A DNA stretch of 64,000 bases from Apostichopus japonicus (taxonomy: Eukaryota; Echinodermata; Holothuroidea; Aspidochirotida; Stichopodidae): the NCBI RefSeq assembly GCF_037975245.1, contig NC_092568.1, positions 10,811,501 to 10,875,500 on the forward strand. The letters run 5' to 3'. The position numbers and the translations under genes are program-made. Within the stretch, counting starts at the first letter, position 1. Each line of letters starts with the position of its first letter. Shown here in pieces: positions 53,301 through 60,559 of this stretch. The notes under the pieces were generated by a model. It saw only the letters and a list, made by a program, of their open reading frames with translations. It did no database searches and was not told the DNA's origin.

Positions 53301-53324
53301 GGTAGATTTTCGTATTGGATCCAT
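23277..53324 (-). CDS. VPS54: VPS54, whole coding span (26 coding exons)
   Basis: Subunit of the GARP (and, in its absence, EARP-related) multisubunit tethering machinery that captures endosome-derived vesicles at the trans-Golgi network. Exons from 5' to 3' (minus strand): 53324-52856, 51832-51546, 51002-50915, 49521-49487, 49071-48964, 48345-48203, 47350-47251, 45313-45171, 44276-44153, 43602-43495, 41879-41824, 40001-39902, 39429-39206, 38224-38089, 37138-37007, 36123-36074, 35259-35180, 30385-30347, 29661-29598, 28681-28576, 28281-28194, 27625-27504, 27094-27014, 26492-26385, 25259-25165, 23376-23277. Total 3186 nt, 1061 residues plus stop; all phases agree. The human protein is 977 residues; the extra length is mainly the N-terminal zinc-finger region. 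The N-terminal coiled-coil half lies in exons 5-12, a variable linker in exon 13, and the C-terminal helical bundle in exons 14-26. Confidence 0.96.
23437..24380. repeat. 53-bp minisatellite, 18 copies, VPS54 last intron
   Basis: Copies of the block ending GGAGGCCATAG recur at 53-nt spacing from about 23470 to 24371 (17 intervals). Variants GCATAGGCATGTCAG and GCGTAGGTATTTCAG alternate in copies 8-13. It begins about 60 nt upstream (in transcript sense) of the exon 26 acceptor. Confidence 0.95.
25165..25259 (-). CDS. VPS54: VPS54 exon 25
   Basis: LFVLINESFKVRLKEQIVKH and NDGGPKQG, aligning with human LFLRINASYKLHLKKQLSHL and NDGGPQNG. Confidence 0.95.
26385..26492 (-). CDS. VPS54: VPS54 exon 24
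   Basis: KAPVPSPCFREICKRNRRLH and LLPSEQVK. Two in-frame donors 6 nt apart are possible (CAG/GTTAAG and AAG/GTGAGT); the second has the better consensus and is used here. Confidence 0.93.
27014..27094 (-). CDS. VPS54: VPS54 exon 23
   Basis: DYNDHVQEIFNKLVAIMDDS (human DYHDHIAEISAKLVAIMDSL). Donor GTGAGT after CGACT, phase 0. Confidence 0.95.
27504..27625 (-). CDS. VPS54: VPS54 exon 22
   Basis: ALTARCLQLVAFYIPIARDF and ERLPTKQMILLKN match human ALSSRCLQLIVHYIPVIRAH and ARLPPKQYSMLRH. Confidence 0.96.
28194..28281 (-). CDS. VPS54: VPS54 exon 21
   Basis: IFNSRSCQLILGAGALQLVG and LKTITTKNL: almost identical to human. Acceptor TTCGCAG, donor GTTAGT. Confidence 0.96.
28576..28681 (-). CDS. VPS54: VPS54 exon 20
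   Basis: TVLLLLKMVAEYCQCVRDMP and ILTRLVEILQ, equivalent to human TVLLLIRIILEYCQCVDNIP and MLTRLSDLLK. Confidence 0.95.
28700..29000. repeat. Local degenerate duplication, about 120-140 bp, 2-3 copies
   Basis: Blocks TTATTTCAAGGGAA, AGGACTATATGTGACAATT and CACTGATCAGTTATAACTT recur. VPS54 intron between exons 19 and 20. Confidence 0.7.
29120..29185 (-). mobile_element. tRNA-like fragment (SINE head or pseudogene)
   Basis: The minus strand reads GGCTCATTTGGTAGAGCG, a good A-box region, then CTTGTAACC at the anticodon position (TGT, threonine-like) and a degenerate B box GGTCATCGATTC. The acceptor stem does not pair, so it is not a working tRNA. Confidence 0.45.
29598..29661 (-). CDS. VPS54: VPS54 exon 19
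   Basis: DTADKKPNGSVKLNGEKYAV, ending YAVVG as in human GQQYAVVGTVLLL. Acceptor CCACAG, donor GTAAGA. Confidence 0.92.
30347..30385 (-). CDS. VPS54: VPS54 exon 18 (39 nt)
   Basis: GDISLDLLAKTDN: a short linker exon with no strong match, supported by TCTCAG acceptor, GTAGGT donor and by being the only segment that I found to connect exons 17 and 19 in phase (1 in, 1 out). Confidence 0.75.
31280..35190 (-). repeat. Donor-site array: 129-146 bp units, 28 copies plus the real exon 17 end
   Basis: Head-to-tail units in VPS54 intron 17. On the transcript strand each contains ATGGCCAAAG followed by GTATGTGTTAACA, the exact end of exon 17 and its donor. I counted 28 intronic copies from about 31391 to 35051 plus the true one at 35180. 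Two unit classes differ by an internal segment: long (TACTGTTTGAACCACACC) and short (lacking it). Their order along the array is mixed, implying unequal exchange or gene conversion after both classes existed. Confidence 0.96.
35180..35259 (-). CDS. VPS54: VPS54 exon 17 (its donor is amplified downstream)
   Basis: LILDSERWKQADVPAGLQEL matches human LLLDNERWKQADVPAEFQDL. Ends TGGCCAAAG followed by GTATGT at 35179. The final 10 exon bases plus the donor recur 28 times in the next intron. Confidence 0.95.
36074..36123 (-). CDS. VPS54: VPS54 exon 16 (50 nt)
   Basis: ANKFVNRFHDERKTKL, nearly identical to human AIKFVNRFHEERKTKL. Acceptor TACAG, donor GTAAGT. Confidence 0.95.
36545..36852 (+). mobile_element. 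tRNA-derived SINE, full-length-looking copy
   Basis: Head with A box TGGCCAATTGGCTAAGGCG and B box GGTTCGATTCC (about 36602), a central GTGTCCTTGGGTAAGATGC block also found at 49990, and a 3' end GCGCTATATAAA followed by an ATT-rich tail. The central block resembles the conserved domain of several metazoan SINE superfamilies; the family name is uncertain. In the VPS54 intron between exons 15 and 16. Confidence 0.8.
37007..37138 (-). CDS. VPS54: VPS54 exon 15
   Basis: DGFLERLSSTEFVLLSRTVE and CGRKSTSLRGGLQNQ match human DGFLEKLNSMEFITLSRLME and CGRKSTSLLGALQSQ. Phase 0 at both ends. Confidence 0.96.
37230..38030. repeat. Highly degenerate repeats in VPS54 intron 14
   Basis: Blocks of the type CCATGGTT followed by an A-rich AACACAA stretch, and GGACAAGATAGTC with a following GTTGATA, recur every 80-130 nt between exons 14 and 15. 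Too diverged for exact unit counting by eye. Confidence 0.5.
38089..38224 (-). CDS. VPS54: VPS54 exon 14
   Basis: MFASICDYTHDRCLKLLLAR corresponds to human LLYSASDICHDRAVKFLMSR. Starts the conserved C-terminal Vps54-like domain. Donor GTACGT. Confidence 0.94.
39206..39429 (-). CDS. VPS54: VPS54 exon 13, variable linker
   Basis: 74 codons plus two bases: a hydrophobic start (TYSTIASLIMVAAGK) followed by an acidic, low-conservation linker (VGEDDARENN, EADDGVEDV). Human has a longer Ser-rich linker at this place. Boundaries set by phase, AATAG acceptor and GTAAAC donor. The first 35 nt resemble repeats in the upstream intron. Confidence 0.82.
39430..39700. repeat. Degenerate repeats upstream of VPS54 exon 13
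   Basis: GGCTAACCATGGTATAGTTATGTACC (broken: blocks GGCTAACCATGG and TTATGTACC) and relatives occur near 39480, 39575 and 39678, and resemble the first bases of exon 13 (plus-strand GGCTAGCTATGG ... TAAGTACC at 39406-39429). Confidence 0.55.
39902..40001 (-). CDS. VPS54: VPS54 exon 12
   Basis: SLAEQMRLLNFSQWLGLFSS and LLKLLERIK match human KLADQMRMLNFPQWFDLLKD. The acceptor is a triple NAG (AAGCAGCAG, 40007-39999), so the exact start may shift by 3 nt steps; 40001 assumes use of the middle CAG. Confidence 0.92.
40040..41035. repeat. 21-bp minisatellite, duplicated with its flank
   Basis: Units ACCAATGGATATATGACTGAA (broken 18-21 bp periodicity) fill about 40105-40545 and 40660-41035. The 80-bp stretch beside each array (AAATTCTGAA, TTGAGAAATGTA, GAGAGATAT) is also duplicated, so array plus flank was copied as one block. 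The second half uses GGCCGAAACCAACGG variants. VPS54 intron between exons 11 and 12. Confidence 0.92.
41824..41879 (-). CDS. VPS54: VPS54 exon 11 (56 nt)
   Basis: TVVNAVAVSGNGDVDTAS, weakly similar to human CVINKVAQTEEIDTDV. Acceptor CTGTAG, donor GTAAGT; phase 0 in, 2 out, as needed by exon 12. Confidence 0.85.
42000..42260. repeat. AT-rich simple repeat (AATCAATT type)
   Basis: Irregular repeats of AATCAATTAAAT and GATGTTAAATCAA. Low complexity, no coding value. Confidence 0.85.
42735..43170. repeat. 21-bp minisatellite with composite units
   Basis: Core unit ACATTACAAGCCACACACAGT, alternating with TTAAACTTCAAGTACACAC segments, forming a larger composite period. In the VPS54 intron between exons 10 and 11. 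Confidence 0.9.
43495..43602 (-). CDS. VPS54: VPS54 exon 10
   Basis: EKLAGIVFGMLRQRQFNMLD then YKDEAFSAVRALLKQ, equivalent to human ERLISLVFGLLKQRKLNFLE. Acceptor TTTTCAG, donor GTAAGT. Confidence 0.95.
44153..44276 (-). CDS. VPS54: VPS54 exon 9
   Basis: HLGSQLVEMEKLIDKMLLGE and SLNRSLED (human HLGSQLCELEKLIDKM, DLNRPLED). Donor GTACGT, phase 0. Confidence 0.96.
44316..44412. repeat. (ATA/ATG) trinucleotide microsatellite
   Basis: AAT/ATG/ATC triplets just outside VPS54 exon 9's acceptor (about 40 nt into the upstream intron). Confidence 0.85.
45171..45313 (-). CDS. VPS54: VPS54 exon 8
   Basis: The best-conserved stretch of the gene: LKLMATVHQTQPTIQLLLS and EFVGALDLISTSQEVLSQEL, nearly identical to human. 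Donor GTCAGT after a split Arg codon. Confidence 0.97.
47251..47350 (-). CDS. VPS54: VPS54 exon 7
   Basis: REKILRIDDVLSKNSLDIL and NYAKVLNK match human DKIAQIDKVMCEGSLHIL and NCVKVYNK. Predicted coiled coil. Confidence 0.94.
48203..48345 (-). CDS. VPS54: VPS54 exon 6
   Basis: LSHYLDIVEVQISRHISSRS and AFFTAMASHDKLQ match the human LSHYLDIVEVNIAHQISLRS, AFFHAMTSQHELQ. Start of the helical N-terminal domain. Confidence 0.95.
48964..49071 (-). CDS. VPS54: VPS54 exon 5
   Basis: 36 codons with PETFEDVLPWSQF and SSKLLQEK (human LTFNSVLPWSHF, SSKLLQEK). Acceptor ACAAG, donor GTTCGT, somewhat weak at both ends but required by homology. Confidence 0.92.
49487..49521 (-). CDS. VPS54: VPS54 exon 4 (35-nt micro-exon)
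   Basis: Encodes EKDAVQLDQVPK (human KSRTDLEQVPK). Acceptor ATTAG, donor GTGAGT. Phases 1 in, 0 out. Confidence 0.88.
49903..50295 (+). mobile_element. tRNA-derived SINE, longest copy
   Basis: A box TGGTCAAGTGGTTAAGGC (about 49915), B box GGTTCGAGCCC (about 49961), central GTGTCCTTGGGCAAGGCAC, body with CCCCCGGGGGACACG, and 3' end GCGCTATATAAATG followed by a TGATTGGTTGATT tail. Same family as 36545-36852 and 14420-14600. In VPS54 intron 3. Confidence 0.85.
50592..50895. mobile_element. Inverted-repeat element, family B, beside VPS54 exon 3
   Basis: Ends CAGGCATGTAGCCAGG and CCTGGCTACGCGCCTG are imperfect terminal inverted repeats. The interior (50678-50768) contains a GC-rich motif shared with 54985-55086 and 55885-55972. 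About 300 bp, no coding frame. It ends about 19 nt from the exon 3 donor. Confidence 0.75.
50915..51002 (-). CDS. VPS54: VPS54 exon 3
   Basis: 29 codons plus one base, KLRSLHKRRPSNQNDITKEV onward. This basic linker is poorly conserved with human; it is placed by phase, TGTAG acceptor and GTAAGT donor. A mobile element ends only about 19 nt beyond the donor. Confidence 0.8.
51546..51832 (-). CDS. VPS54: VPS54 exon 2
   Basis: Acceptor TTTCAG before 51832; completes the split Ala codon. Carries the diagnostic WTVYSSTVNLPAVLNDP and DFFTKTWGESFV (human WTVYHSKVNLPAALNDP, DFFTKTWGLDFV). Ends KKTAR before GTAGGT, phase 0. Confidence 0.95.
52856..53324 (-). CDS. VPS54: VPS54 exon 1, C2H2 zinc-finger N-terminus
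   Basis: ATG at 53324-53322 is the only good start before the exon's conserved part. After about 85 low-complexity polar residues comes a classical C2H2 pattern: Cys92, Cys95, His108, His113 (C-x2-C-x12-H-x4-H, with CQLCQISFK and HLREQHC). A second Cys/His set follows (Cys123, Cys131, His147, His152) around GGSFICKFGLHGVCPSLP. Human VPS54 lacks this block as far as I recall, while insect orthologues may have it. Donor GTAATG at 52855. Confidence 0.88.
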
Positions 53325-53383
53325 ATGGTCGAAAGTATTTCCACAAGAAGAAATATTCCATTACTAACACTATACATCACTAT

Positions 53384-53467
53384 CTACTCGATCACAAGAA
53401 GCGTTAGAACTGCGGATGTGTTGCATTTGCTGTATGGTCGTTGACATGTCAAATCTATGTCGGCCAT
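53384..53467 (-). other. Possible upstream ORF in the VPS54 5' leader
   Basis: ATG at 53467-53465 opens a 27-codon frame ending TAG at 53386-53384, 59 nt before the VPS54 start. The ATG lies in AAATATGGCCGAC, which resembles a YY1-type initiator-proximal element. The transcription start is unknown, so the frame may lie outside the mRNA. Confidence 0.3.
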
Positions 53468-53600
53468 ATTTATTTTTAATTACGCCCTCACTTACGAAGA
53501 TGTGCTGACCATTTCGCAATAAAGCATTACTAGCTGAATATTATGCTATGTATAAAGTGTTCCAACTTTAGTTGCATATTTATATAAAATTCTAAGATAA

Positions 53601-53640
53601 CAGGCGCGTATCCAGGGGGCGTTGGGGGCGCCCCCCCCCC
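53601..53640. mobile_element. Terminus of a family-B-like element
   Basis: CAGGCGCGTATCCAGG followed by a GGGGGCG / CGCCCCCC palindrome, matching the terminal repeat of the element at 50592-50895. The rest of the element is not clear. Confidence 0.45.
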
Positions 53641-54984
53641 CCTGGTAAGAAAAAGAGGAGAGAAAAAAAGAGAAGAAAAAAGAGGAGGACAAAAAGAGGA
53701 GGAAGGAGAGGAAGGAAGGGAAAAGAAAAAGAAGAAAGGGAGAAAAAGGAGAAAAGGACGCACCCATCACTTCTTGAGATTGTTCCCATCTGCATGAAAA
53801 CGCGCGCTCACAACCCTTCGCCCCATCCCTCAGTCTAATCGCTTCCCGATGAGTTAAGAAACTTAATTAATGACCTTCGCCCGTATAGTACCAAGATCTT
53901 GACAAAATCCGGCAACGCACCCACTTCACCGATAATAAGTGATCGGGTTGTGTATTAGTGACGTTTAGAGGGCGTGCACCTACATAGAGTGACCACTCCC
54001 GACAATGCAATTTCCCAAGATCAGGCCCGAAAAATCCAAGAAATCCCAAGGGCACTGTACTGTATGGATATCTAGCAATATCTGGCGATATCTAGGGTTG
54101 AAAATCCCAAGATCTTCCCTAAACTGAATATCGAAGCCTTCAGTGTGTAATGAAATTGAATTGTGCGTCTTTCGAAATGAAAAGAATGTGGGGCAAAGTA
54201 GCGTAACTCCTATGGGCTCGGACCGTGCTGAGCCGGTGGCCCCGACCAAAAGGGGGCCCCGCTATACTGATAGACAGAAAAATGGTACCTCTTTTGATAG
54301 GGAGGGCCCGTTTTACTGGGAAAGAAAAACTCCTGCAAGACTGAACAAGACAATATACATATTTTCATATGATACGGAATACGGACCTCATGATCATGGG
54401 TTCATTGGGTATTAATGTCTGTATCGAGCTAGTTGTGTTATTTATTATGATAATGAAAAACAAAGTATATAATTTAAAACCCAATTCCAGCCAATGTTGT
54501 ACTGAGTACAACATCGGAGCATATGATTTTTGAAAAAAAAATCTAAAACAATAACCCAACACCCCACAGACTAGCTTGAAACTGTGTTCATTTGAAAGAG
54601 AAGGCAGGGCTTTCATATAAATATAATAATAAAAGGTAAGAATAAAGATGCCTTCGGTGTATCTGGTAAGTAAAAAAGCACAGGAAATTAGGCTTGGATG
54701 GACAAAGTTCAGCCGAAATTAGGCCTATGTTTAGGTTTGATTACTGTAGTTGTACAGTAGTCTCCATTATACTCCATACAGTAGGGAGGGGTGCACTTGC
54801 CCACCCCACCCCCCCCCTCCCCTGAAAAATTTTAAAAATGTTAAGCATTTGCCATTTCAATGATTTCCCCCAACCAACAGTTCTCTTGTTATGTTCATTG
54901 CATCCGGACCCTTAATGCATTATTGAAATATTGAAAGTCAAAATCCTAAGACATGAGATCTCAAAATAACCGATGTGTAAATGC

Positions 54985-55086
54985 AACTTGAACGGGAAGT
55001 GTCTTTTCCGACGATCTAGGAGTATTTTTTGGCAAAAAAAAATCGTCGTACGCTCCGCGCCAACCGATGGTGGCGCTCCGCTTATA
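54985..55086 (+). mobile_element. Family B internal segment, copy 2
   Basis: Contains GTACGCTCCGCGCCAACCGA then TGGTGGCGCTCCGCTT, preceded by GGGAAGTG and GATCTAGGAG blocks, as in the reverse complement of 50678-50768. Followed by a C-rich stretch and CGTTACACCACTGG near 55200. Confidence 0.65.
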
Positions 55087-55884
55087 GTATCAAGTAGTGT
55101 GTTACACCTACATACGACCTACTGATCCCCCCTTGGACCTTTTACATGGACCTCCTGATAGGGGGCCCTTTGGGCTAGGAGCCCCCCCCCCCCAGGCTCG
55201 TCGTTACACCACTGGTGGAGCATTGCACAATAAACAGATAATAGTTATTTATTTCAGACTCATTTCAATTATTCGAAATTTTAAAGCAAACAGCAGATAT
55301 CACATCATATCAGTGAGCATGAAAATGGCGTTCTGGGCTGAACAGCCTCAAAACTGTAGATGTGTGTAGTGTTCGGTTTTGGAAATATCTGGTATTTTTT
55401 CATAATCCTTCAACGAAGTTTTATAGTAGCCGTTATAAGAGGTTGCAATATTTGTACACCAATAAATTAACTGTGTCTGAATTTTCGAAAATTCCCTGAC
55501 CACCATTCTTCATCATACTTCCCTCTACTCGTGCAATTTTGACCGGTCTGTTATGGGTTGAAGGAGGTTTTTCTATATAGATGTCTATAGATGAAATTTT
55601 GTGCAACATTATGGGTATGGTTTGAAGTGAATTTATTCACGAGAAATGTGAATTTTCAAATTCTGAACAAATAATGGGCTTAAAACCTTGAAAAATGGGG
55701 CTTACGGGTCGGTGGGTCACGACGTAGAAACACCTACAAAAAGCGATGATCCACAGGAGATGTGATGAGGTCGAACATGATGTGTGACTGGTGACAATCT
55801 TCAATAAGGTTATGGATGAAAAATAAACTATTGGGAAAGTCTTGGTTCTCATGCAAAAGTGTACATCTGGTTGGTCATTTCAAG

Positions 55885-55972
55885 AAGTGCCATTTCCGGT
55901 GATCTGGGTGGTATCAATACCAGAAATGTTCTTGTACGCTGCGCGCCAACCGATGGTGGCGCTCCGCTTAGG
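55885..55972 (+). mobile_element. Family B internal segment, copy 3
   Basis: AAGTGCCATTTCCGGTGATC and TTGTACGCTGCGCGCCAACC followed by GATGGTGGCGCTCCGCTT. Same arrangement as the other two copies. Confidence 0.7.
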
Positions 55973-58900
55973 TAGTAATTCGCGCCCCCCGGGTTAGGAA
56001 ATCCTGGATAACGCATATGTCGTGTAGTTTGTATGGACACTTTAATATGCAGTCATATTTTTTTCAGATATTTTTCCAGCAATTTTGCTGCAATTCATCA
56101 TATTCCTGCACAAGGTTGAAATGATGACATTTCTGATGCCAGCGTAATTAATTATGTAATATCACTAGTAGGATTGCTATATTCTTCTGTGGGTTTCCAT
56201 TGGTAGATTTTCAACAAAGCCTTACTTGACTATTAGTGTTGCAAAAACAAAACAAAAAAATGTAAGAAGAAGAAAAACGACTCAGAGTAAGTCAGGTTTA
56301 GTTCTTCTTCTTTTGTATCCAAGAAGAGGAAACAATTCATTCACAAGATTGAGATAGAGAGAGGTGGCCAGGGGGTTGTGTGTGTGTGTGTGTGGGGGGG
56401 GGGCTCTCAAACATATATAGATAGCGCTGGGTTTTATGTTGTGCGAGCAGTGACGATTGATGGAGGGCATGTTGCACCTGCTTTATAGCGGTATATTCTC
56501 ATTGTCACAGTAAACATTTAGTATTTGGACATAGCCGCAATCTAAATGGTCTATTTTGTTTTCCGTATATTTCGCTAGTTGATAGGCTAAATTAGCATAT
56601 ATCTAGCCGAAGGTTAATAGGTCAATTTTACAGGTATAGTCCCTATTGGCACGTTGCCAATGAAATAAAATTCCAATACTTCAAAACGTCACAAGTTGTG
56701 GTATTGTAAACACCCCAGTTTTCATAAGGAAATCGCCGAACCCACATGTCCCATTATATCAGCCGTGACACTCATCAAATAGGGGGTTGCTAAGCTTCGA
56801 GAAGGTGGCCAAGACTTGAACTTGGAGGGAATATATCATTTGGTATATATCGGTTTCAACGGTGTACTACCACTTTAAGTATGTATGAAGTCGAACGTTT
56901 AATTGGCCGTGTTAGTTTTGGCCTGAATCAACCATAAACTTCGTAAATACTGCATGGACAAAAACGTGCGTGTTTACGTAAGTTCACCCCCCCCCCCCCA
57001 AAAAAAAATACGGTACCAGCTATACCCTCTAACCAGTCAACCGAAGTAACTTGACTTATTTGAACGTTTCATTCTTAATTACTCCCTTAATGACTCATCT
57101 AAGAATCACGATAATGGGATTTTTAATCCACTTAGCAATCAACCAGCAACAAATTACGTAAAAAATGTGTGCAGGAACCCTTAAACGTGTGTGTTAAGGG
57201 GGTATAGGGGAGGGAGGTGCGGGCCGTAGCTTCGTTGACCGTGGCCCTAAATCCGGTATTGGCATGCATGCTGTTGCCATTTGTTTTGTTTTGTGTTTTT
57301 TGTTGTTGCCAGAAAAAACCATAAAAGATATTAAAACTGCACGGACAAAAACTACGTGCGTTTTCACGTATATTAAGCTATAGTGTGCTGTAAACATTTG
57401 TCTTCATTACCAGCCCTTTAACCTAAATAACTTGAACTTGAACCCTACTCTTTGATAGTGACTCAACGCAAGAAGTCACGACAATGGAATTTTAGATCAG
57501 CCTATAGCAATAAACCAGCAACTTAAATTTGTTAGTACTTTGGCAAGGATTCATTTCTGGAGAGTCATTTAGTTACGGTACTTGACGTTATATTGGCAAA
57601 TAATTATAAGGACTATAGTCGATATCAAACTCAGTATATATACGGATCAAGAAATCTGATATGTAAGAAGGTTTGGGTTAACACTTTTTCTTGATTCTGA
57701 TTCACACAAACTTCCGCCTGCTAGTCAACATATTACTTGTTTGTCTTTCTTTTCATTTCTTCAAGGTTACTGACACACGCTATTTCCTGAAAAGAAACTT
57801 GAAAAGCACCTTGTATGACAAAACTGTTTTCTGTTCATGACGTCCTGACTTATGTACGAGAGAGAGCGAGAGGAGGGGGGGGGGGAGGTAGGGGAGAGAG
57901 AGACGTTTATATGCAGTATAGTAGATCTAGTATAAAATAAGCTGGGGACCCGAGCCTCCCGTTCTGCAAATGTTTATTGGTACTCAAAATTGCCTCATTT
58001 TGTTCAAAAGAAGGTATACATAGTGGAAGATTTAAGCGCAACCACTCCCTCTCCCCGATTTTTCTTATGCACCGCTATTTCCATTATTACTTCGGTCAGC
58101 ACATGCTTGTACAACTATGACATCACACCTGTTTGCTTCAAGTTTAACTTTTGGCAATTTTAAGTATCAATTAATTGTCAATGTCGTTATAAACATGCAC
58201 GATGTAGGGATTATAATTTTCACGTAAGATGCCTATAAAGTATATGTTTACCTTTTATCTGTCAAAAATAATTAGTACCGTATTTTATGAAACTGAGAAT
58301 ACCTCATTCTTCATCTCATTGCCCTACCCCCCCCCCCTCCCTTACCCCCTAATTGGCCTCATTCATCGGGCTGATCCCCCTCCTCGATTGCTCCCTCGAT
58401 CTTCGGGGCTGCTGTAGTCCTCACTGCGTGTCATAACTGATTGCTCCCGGTGTATATACATTCCAAGACGAATACGGGGGGGGGGGGGGGAGGGGAGCTA
58501 GGGCAACTGGGACAGCCTTCACCCTCACAAATTTGGCGACCGCCCATTCAAGAAAATACGCGCCCCTTGACCTCTTTGGATCATAAATTTGTCATTTTAT
58601 CACCACTTGCTTATTCATTCCAACGCTGTATGCACGATAAAGCATGAATTGGTTACTAAGTTGTCGCTCCATGAAGATCTCCATAACAAATTCGTAATTC
58701 AGTTCAGCCGAATTATCTAAGCGCCTCTGCCAGTGAACACCGTAACGGCTCTATCATAAACTTTCGTAGTCCGTACAAAACATGATTGCATGTTTTTTTT
58801 ATGTTAAAAGTGTAAACGATGAAGCTCTTTTCTAACTGAACGTAGAAACCAGGGTTGCCAGTTTGAGCGTTTACCAGCCCAAAACACGAATTTTGGCATT

Positions 58901-59575
58901 TAAATATTTTCAATTGCATTTGACGGTAAAATTTCAATGAACTTGTTGAAAATTTAACCATCGACTTCACACAGTAAATTACCACCGACCGCCTCACTTT
59001 AACCATCCTGGCCCTCGATTTTTGAAAACAGATTTTACACCCATGACTCTCTAGCATATTTATGGTCAACACTGACGATTTTAGTAAATGAATAATATTT
59101 CATTTTTCATATTATACGGTACGGTATTCTAATTGTGGGTGTGACTGTGTGTTCTAGGCCTATATATTGTTTTACCACTATACAAAATGCGAATTCTACT
59201 TCACTGTGTTACTCACATTTTGGTTTTCAATCAATGAGTTTTTTTCCCCCGAATAATGGAGCATTCTTAAAATCTGAAGGACTTTTATTAGACTGTTGAT
59301 TGTATAACAAGATGGTTGTTTAAACTTTATGCCGGTTAGTTGCCAGCACAGTAAGCATTATAGGATGAGACCATTCATTCAAGACGATTGTACTTTTCAT
59401 TCAACATTTTACACGATTAGGTTTCAGGATAAAATTAATAAATAAACAAAATACTTTTGCTTTGCGATTGTCGGGACATTTTGTAGACGATTCAAACGGT
59501 CACGTGTTGTAATCAATCTATCGAACAATATAGCTTTAAGGAGCAGAATAACCTAACCATGTATCAGTATTGATC

Positions 59576-59949
59576 TACATAGGCGTAGGAGGCGGGGGGC
59601 TGGGGGGGGGGGGCTCCAGCCCCCAACCAAAACTGTTTGTGAAAATTCGGGCAATATTATGCTGAGAATTTTTCGGGAATCTACTGAAAGAAAAATAATT
59701 TGCAATGTGTTTTTCAGTGGTTAAACTTATATGATTATTGTAACTACTTCCCCAATAACTATAACGAATAAGGAAGGGTCATACCACGGCAAATGATTGT
59801 ATGTTATTGGCATGCGATGTAATAACCGATGCATGCCTGTAGGATATGCACATTAACATGTTGGACGCGCGAAAAATTTTGGCTATATTTTTCGGGCAAG
59901 TCGTTACAGTCCCCCAAATCAATTTGGGCTCCTACGCCTATATATGTTG
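59576..59949. mobile_element. Inverted-repeat element, family A, copy 1
   Basis: Left end ACATAGGCGTAGGAG and right end CTCCTACGCCTATATATG are inverted repeats; TTGATCT lies outside each end and could be the target duplication. Contains GGGGGCTCCAGCCCCC near the left end. About 370 bp, no coding frame. Confidence 0.75.
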
Positions 59950-60559
59950 ATCTGTAATGACAGAGGTGAATGTGATGAACAAATTCATTAAACAATTCTA
60001 AATAAAACGTTTATACCTATAAATGGAGATGGGTTTTACCGTGGCTCCGTGTAGCTCTGTGATTTTTTAAATAATGAATATAATTCTGAAGCGCTTAACA
60101 TGACATGAAAATAGCATTGGTGTCGGCGTCATTACTGTAGACCAAGATAAAGTAAAAGGTTTCCAATGATAATGACATTATGATGTCACTGATTTCCAAA
60201 ATGACACTCCCCCACCTCCACCCACCCCCACCCCTCCCGCGACAAGAATTTTAAACCGGGATATCTCCCAAACGGAGCAAGCTGTTTGAGGGAATTGTTG
60301 ATCACAACAGAACTAATGACTTTACAAATTTTTCAATGTGTCATGCACCCACTTGAAAATGGAGACGAAATTATTGGCGAAACCTTTAAAATAGTCTTGT
60401 TAGTCTAGTCAATCATGTTGCATATTGTGTGTTTAGCATTTTCTGTTTCTCTGTAGCAATTAACTGGTCATAAATGTAACGCATGTTAAGAAATCATAAC
60501 ACACATCAGTTTTAGCTGATTAACAGGTATAATCACCTTTACCAGTTTTAACTGATAAA

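Noticed and set aside
53530-53795. Phe/Ser/Pro-rich minus-strand frames
   Set aside because: Three overlapping frames are open only because of a purine-rich tract; no homology seen.
58713-59072. 119-codon minus-strand frame as a gene
   Set aside because: No recognisable domain, no splice support and an intergenic, element-rich setting. Possibly part of an old repeat.
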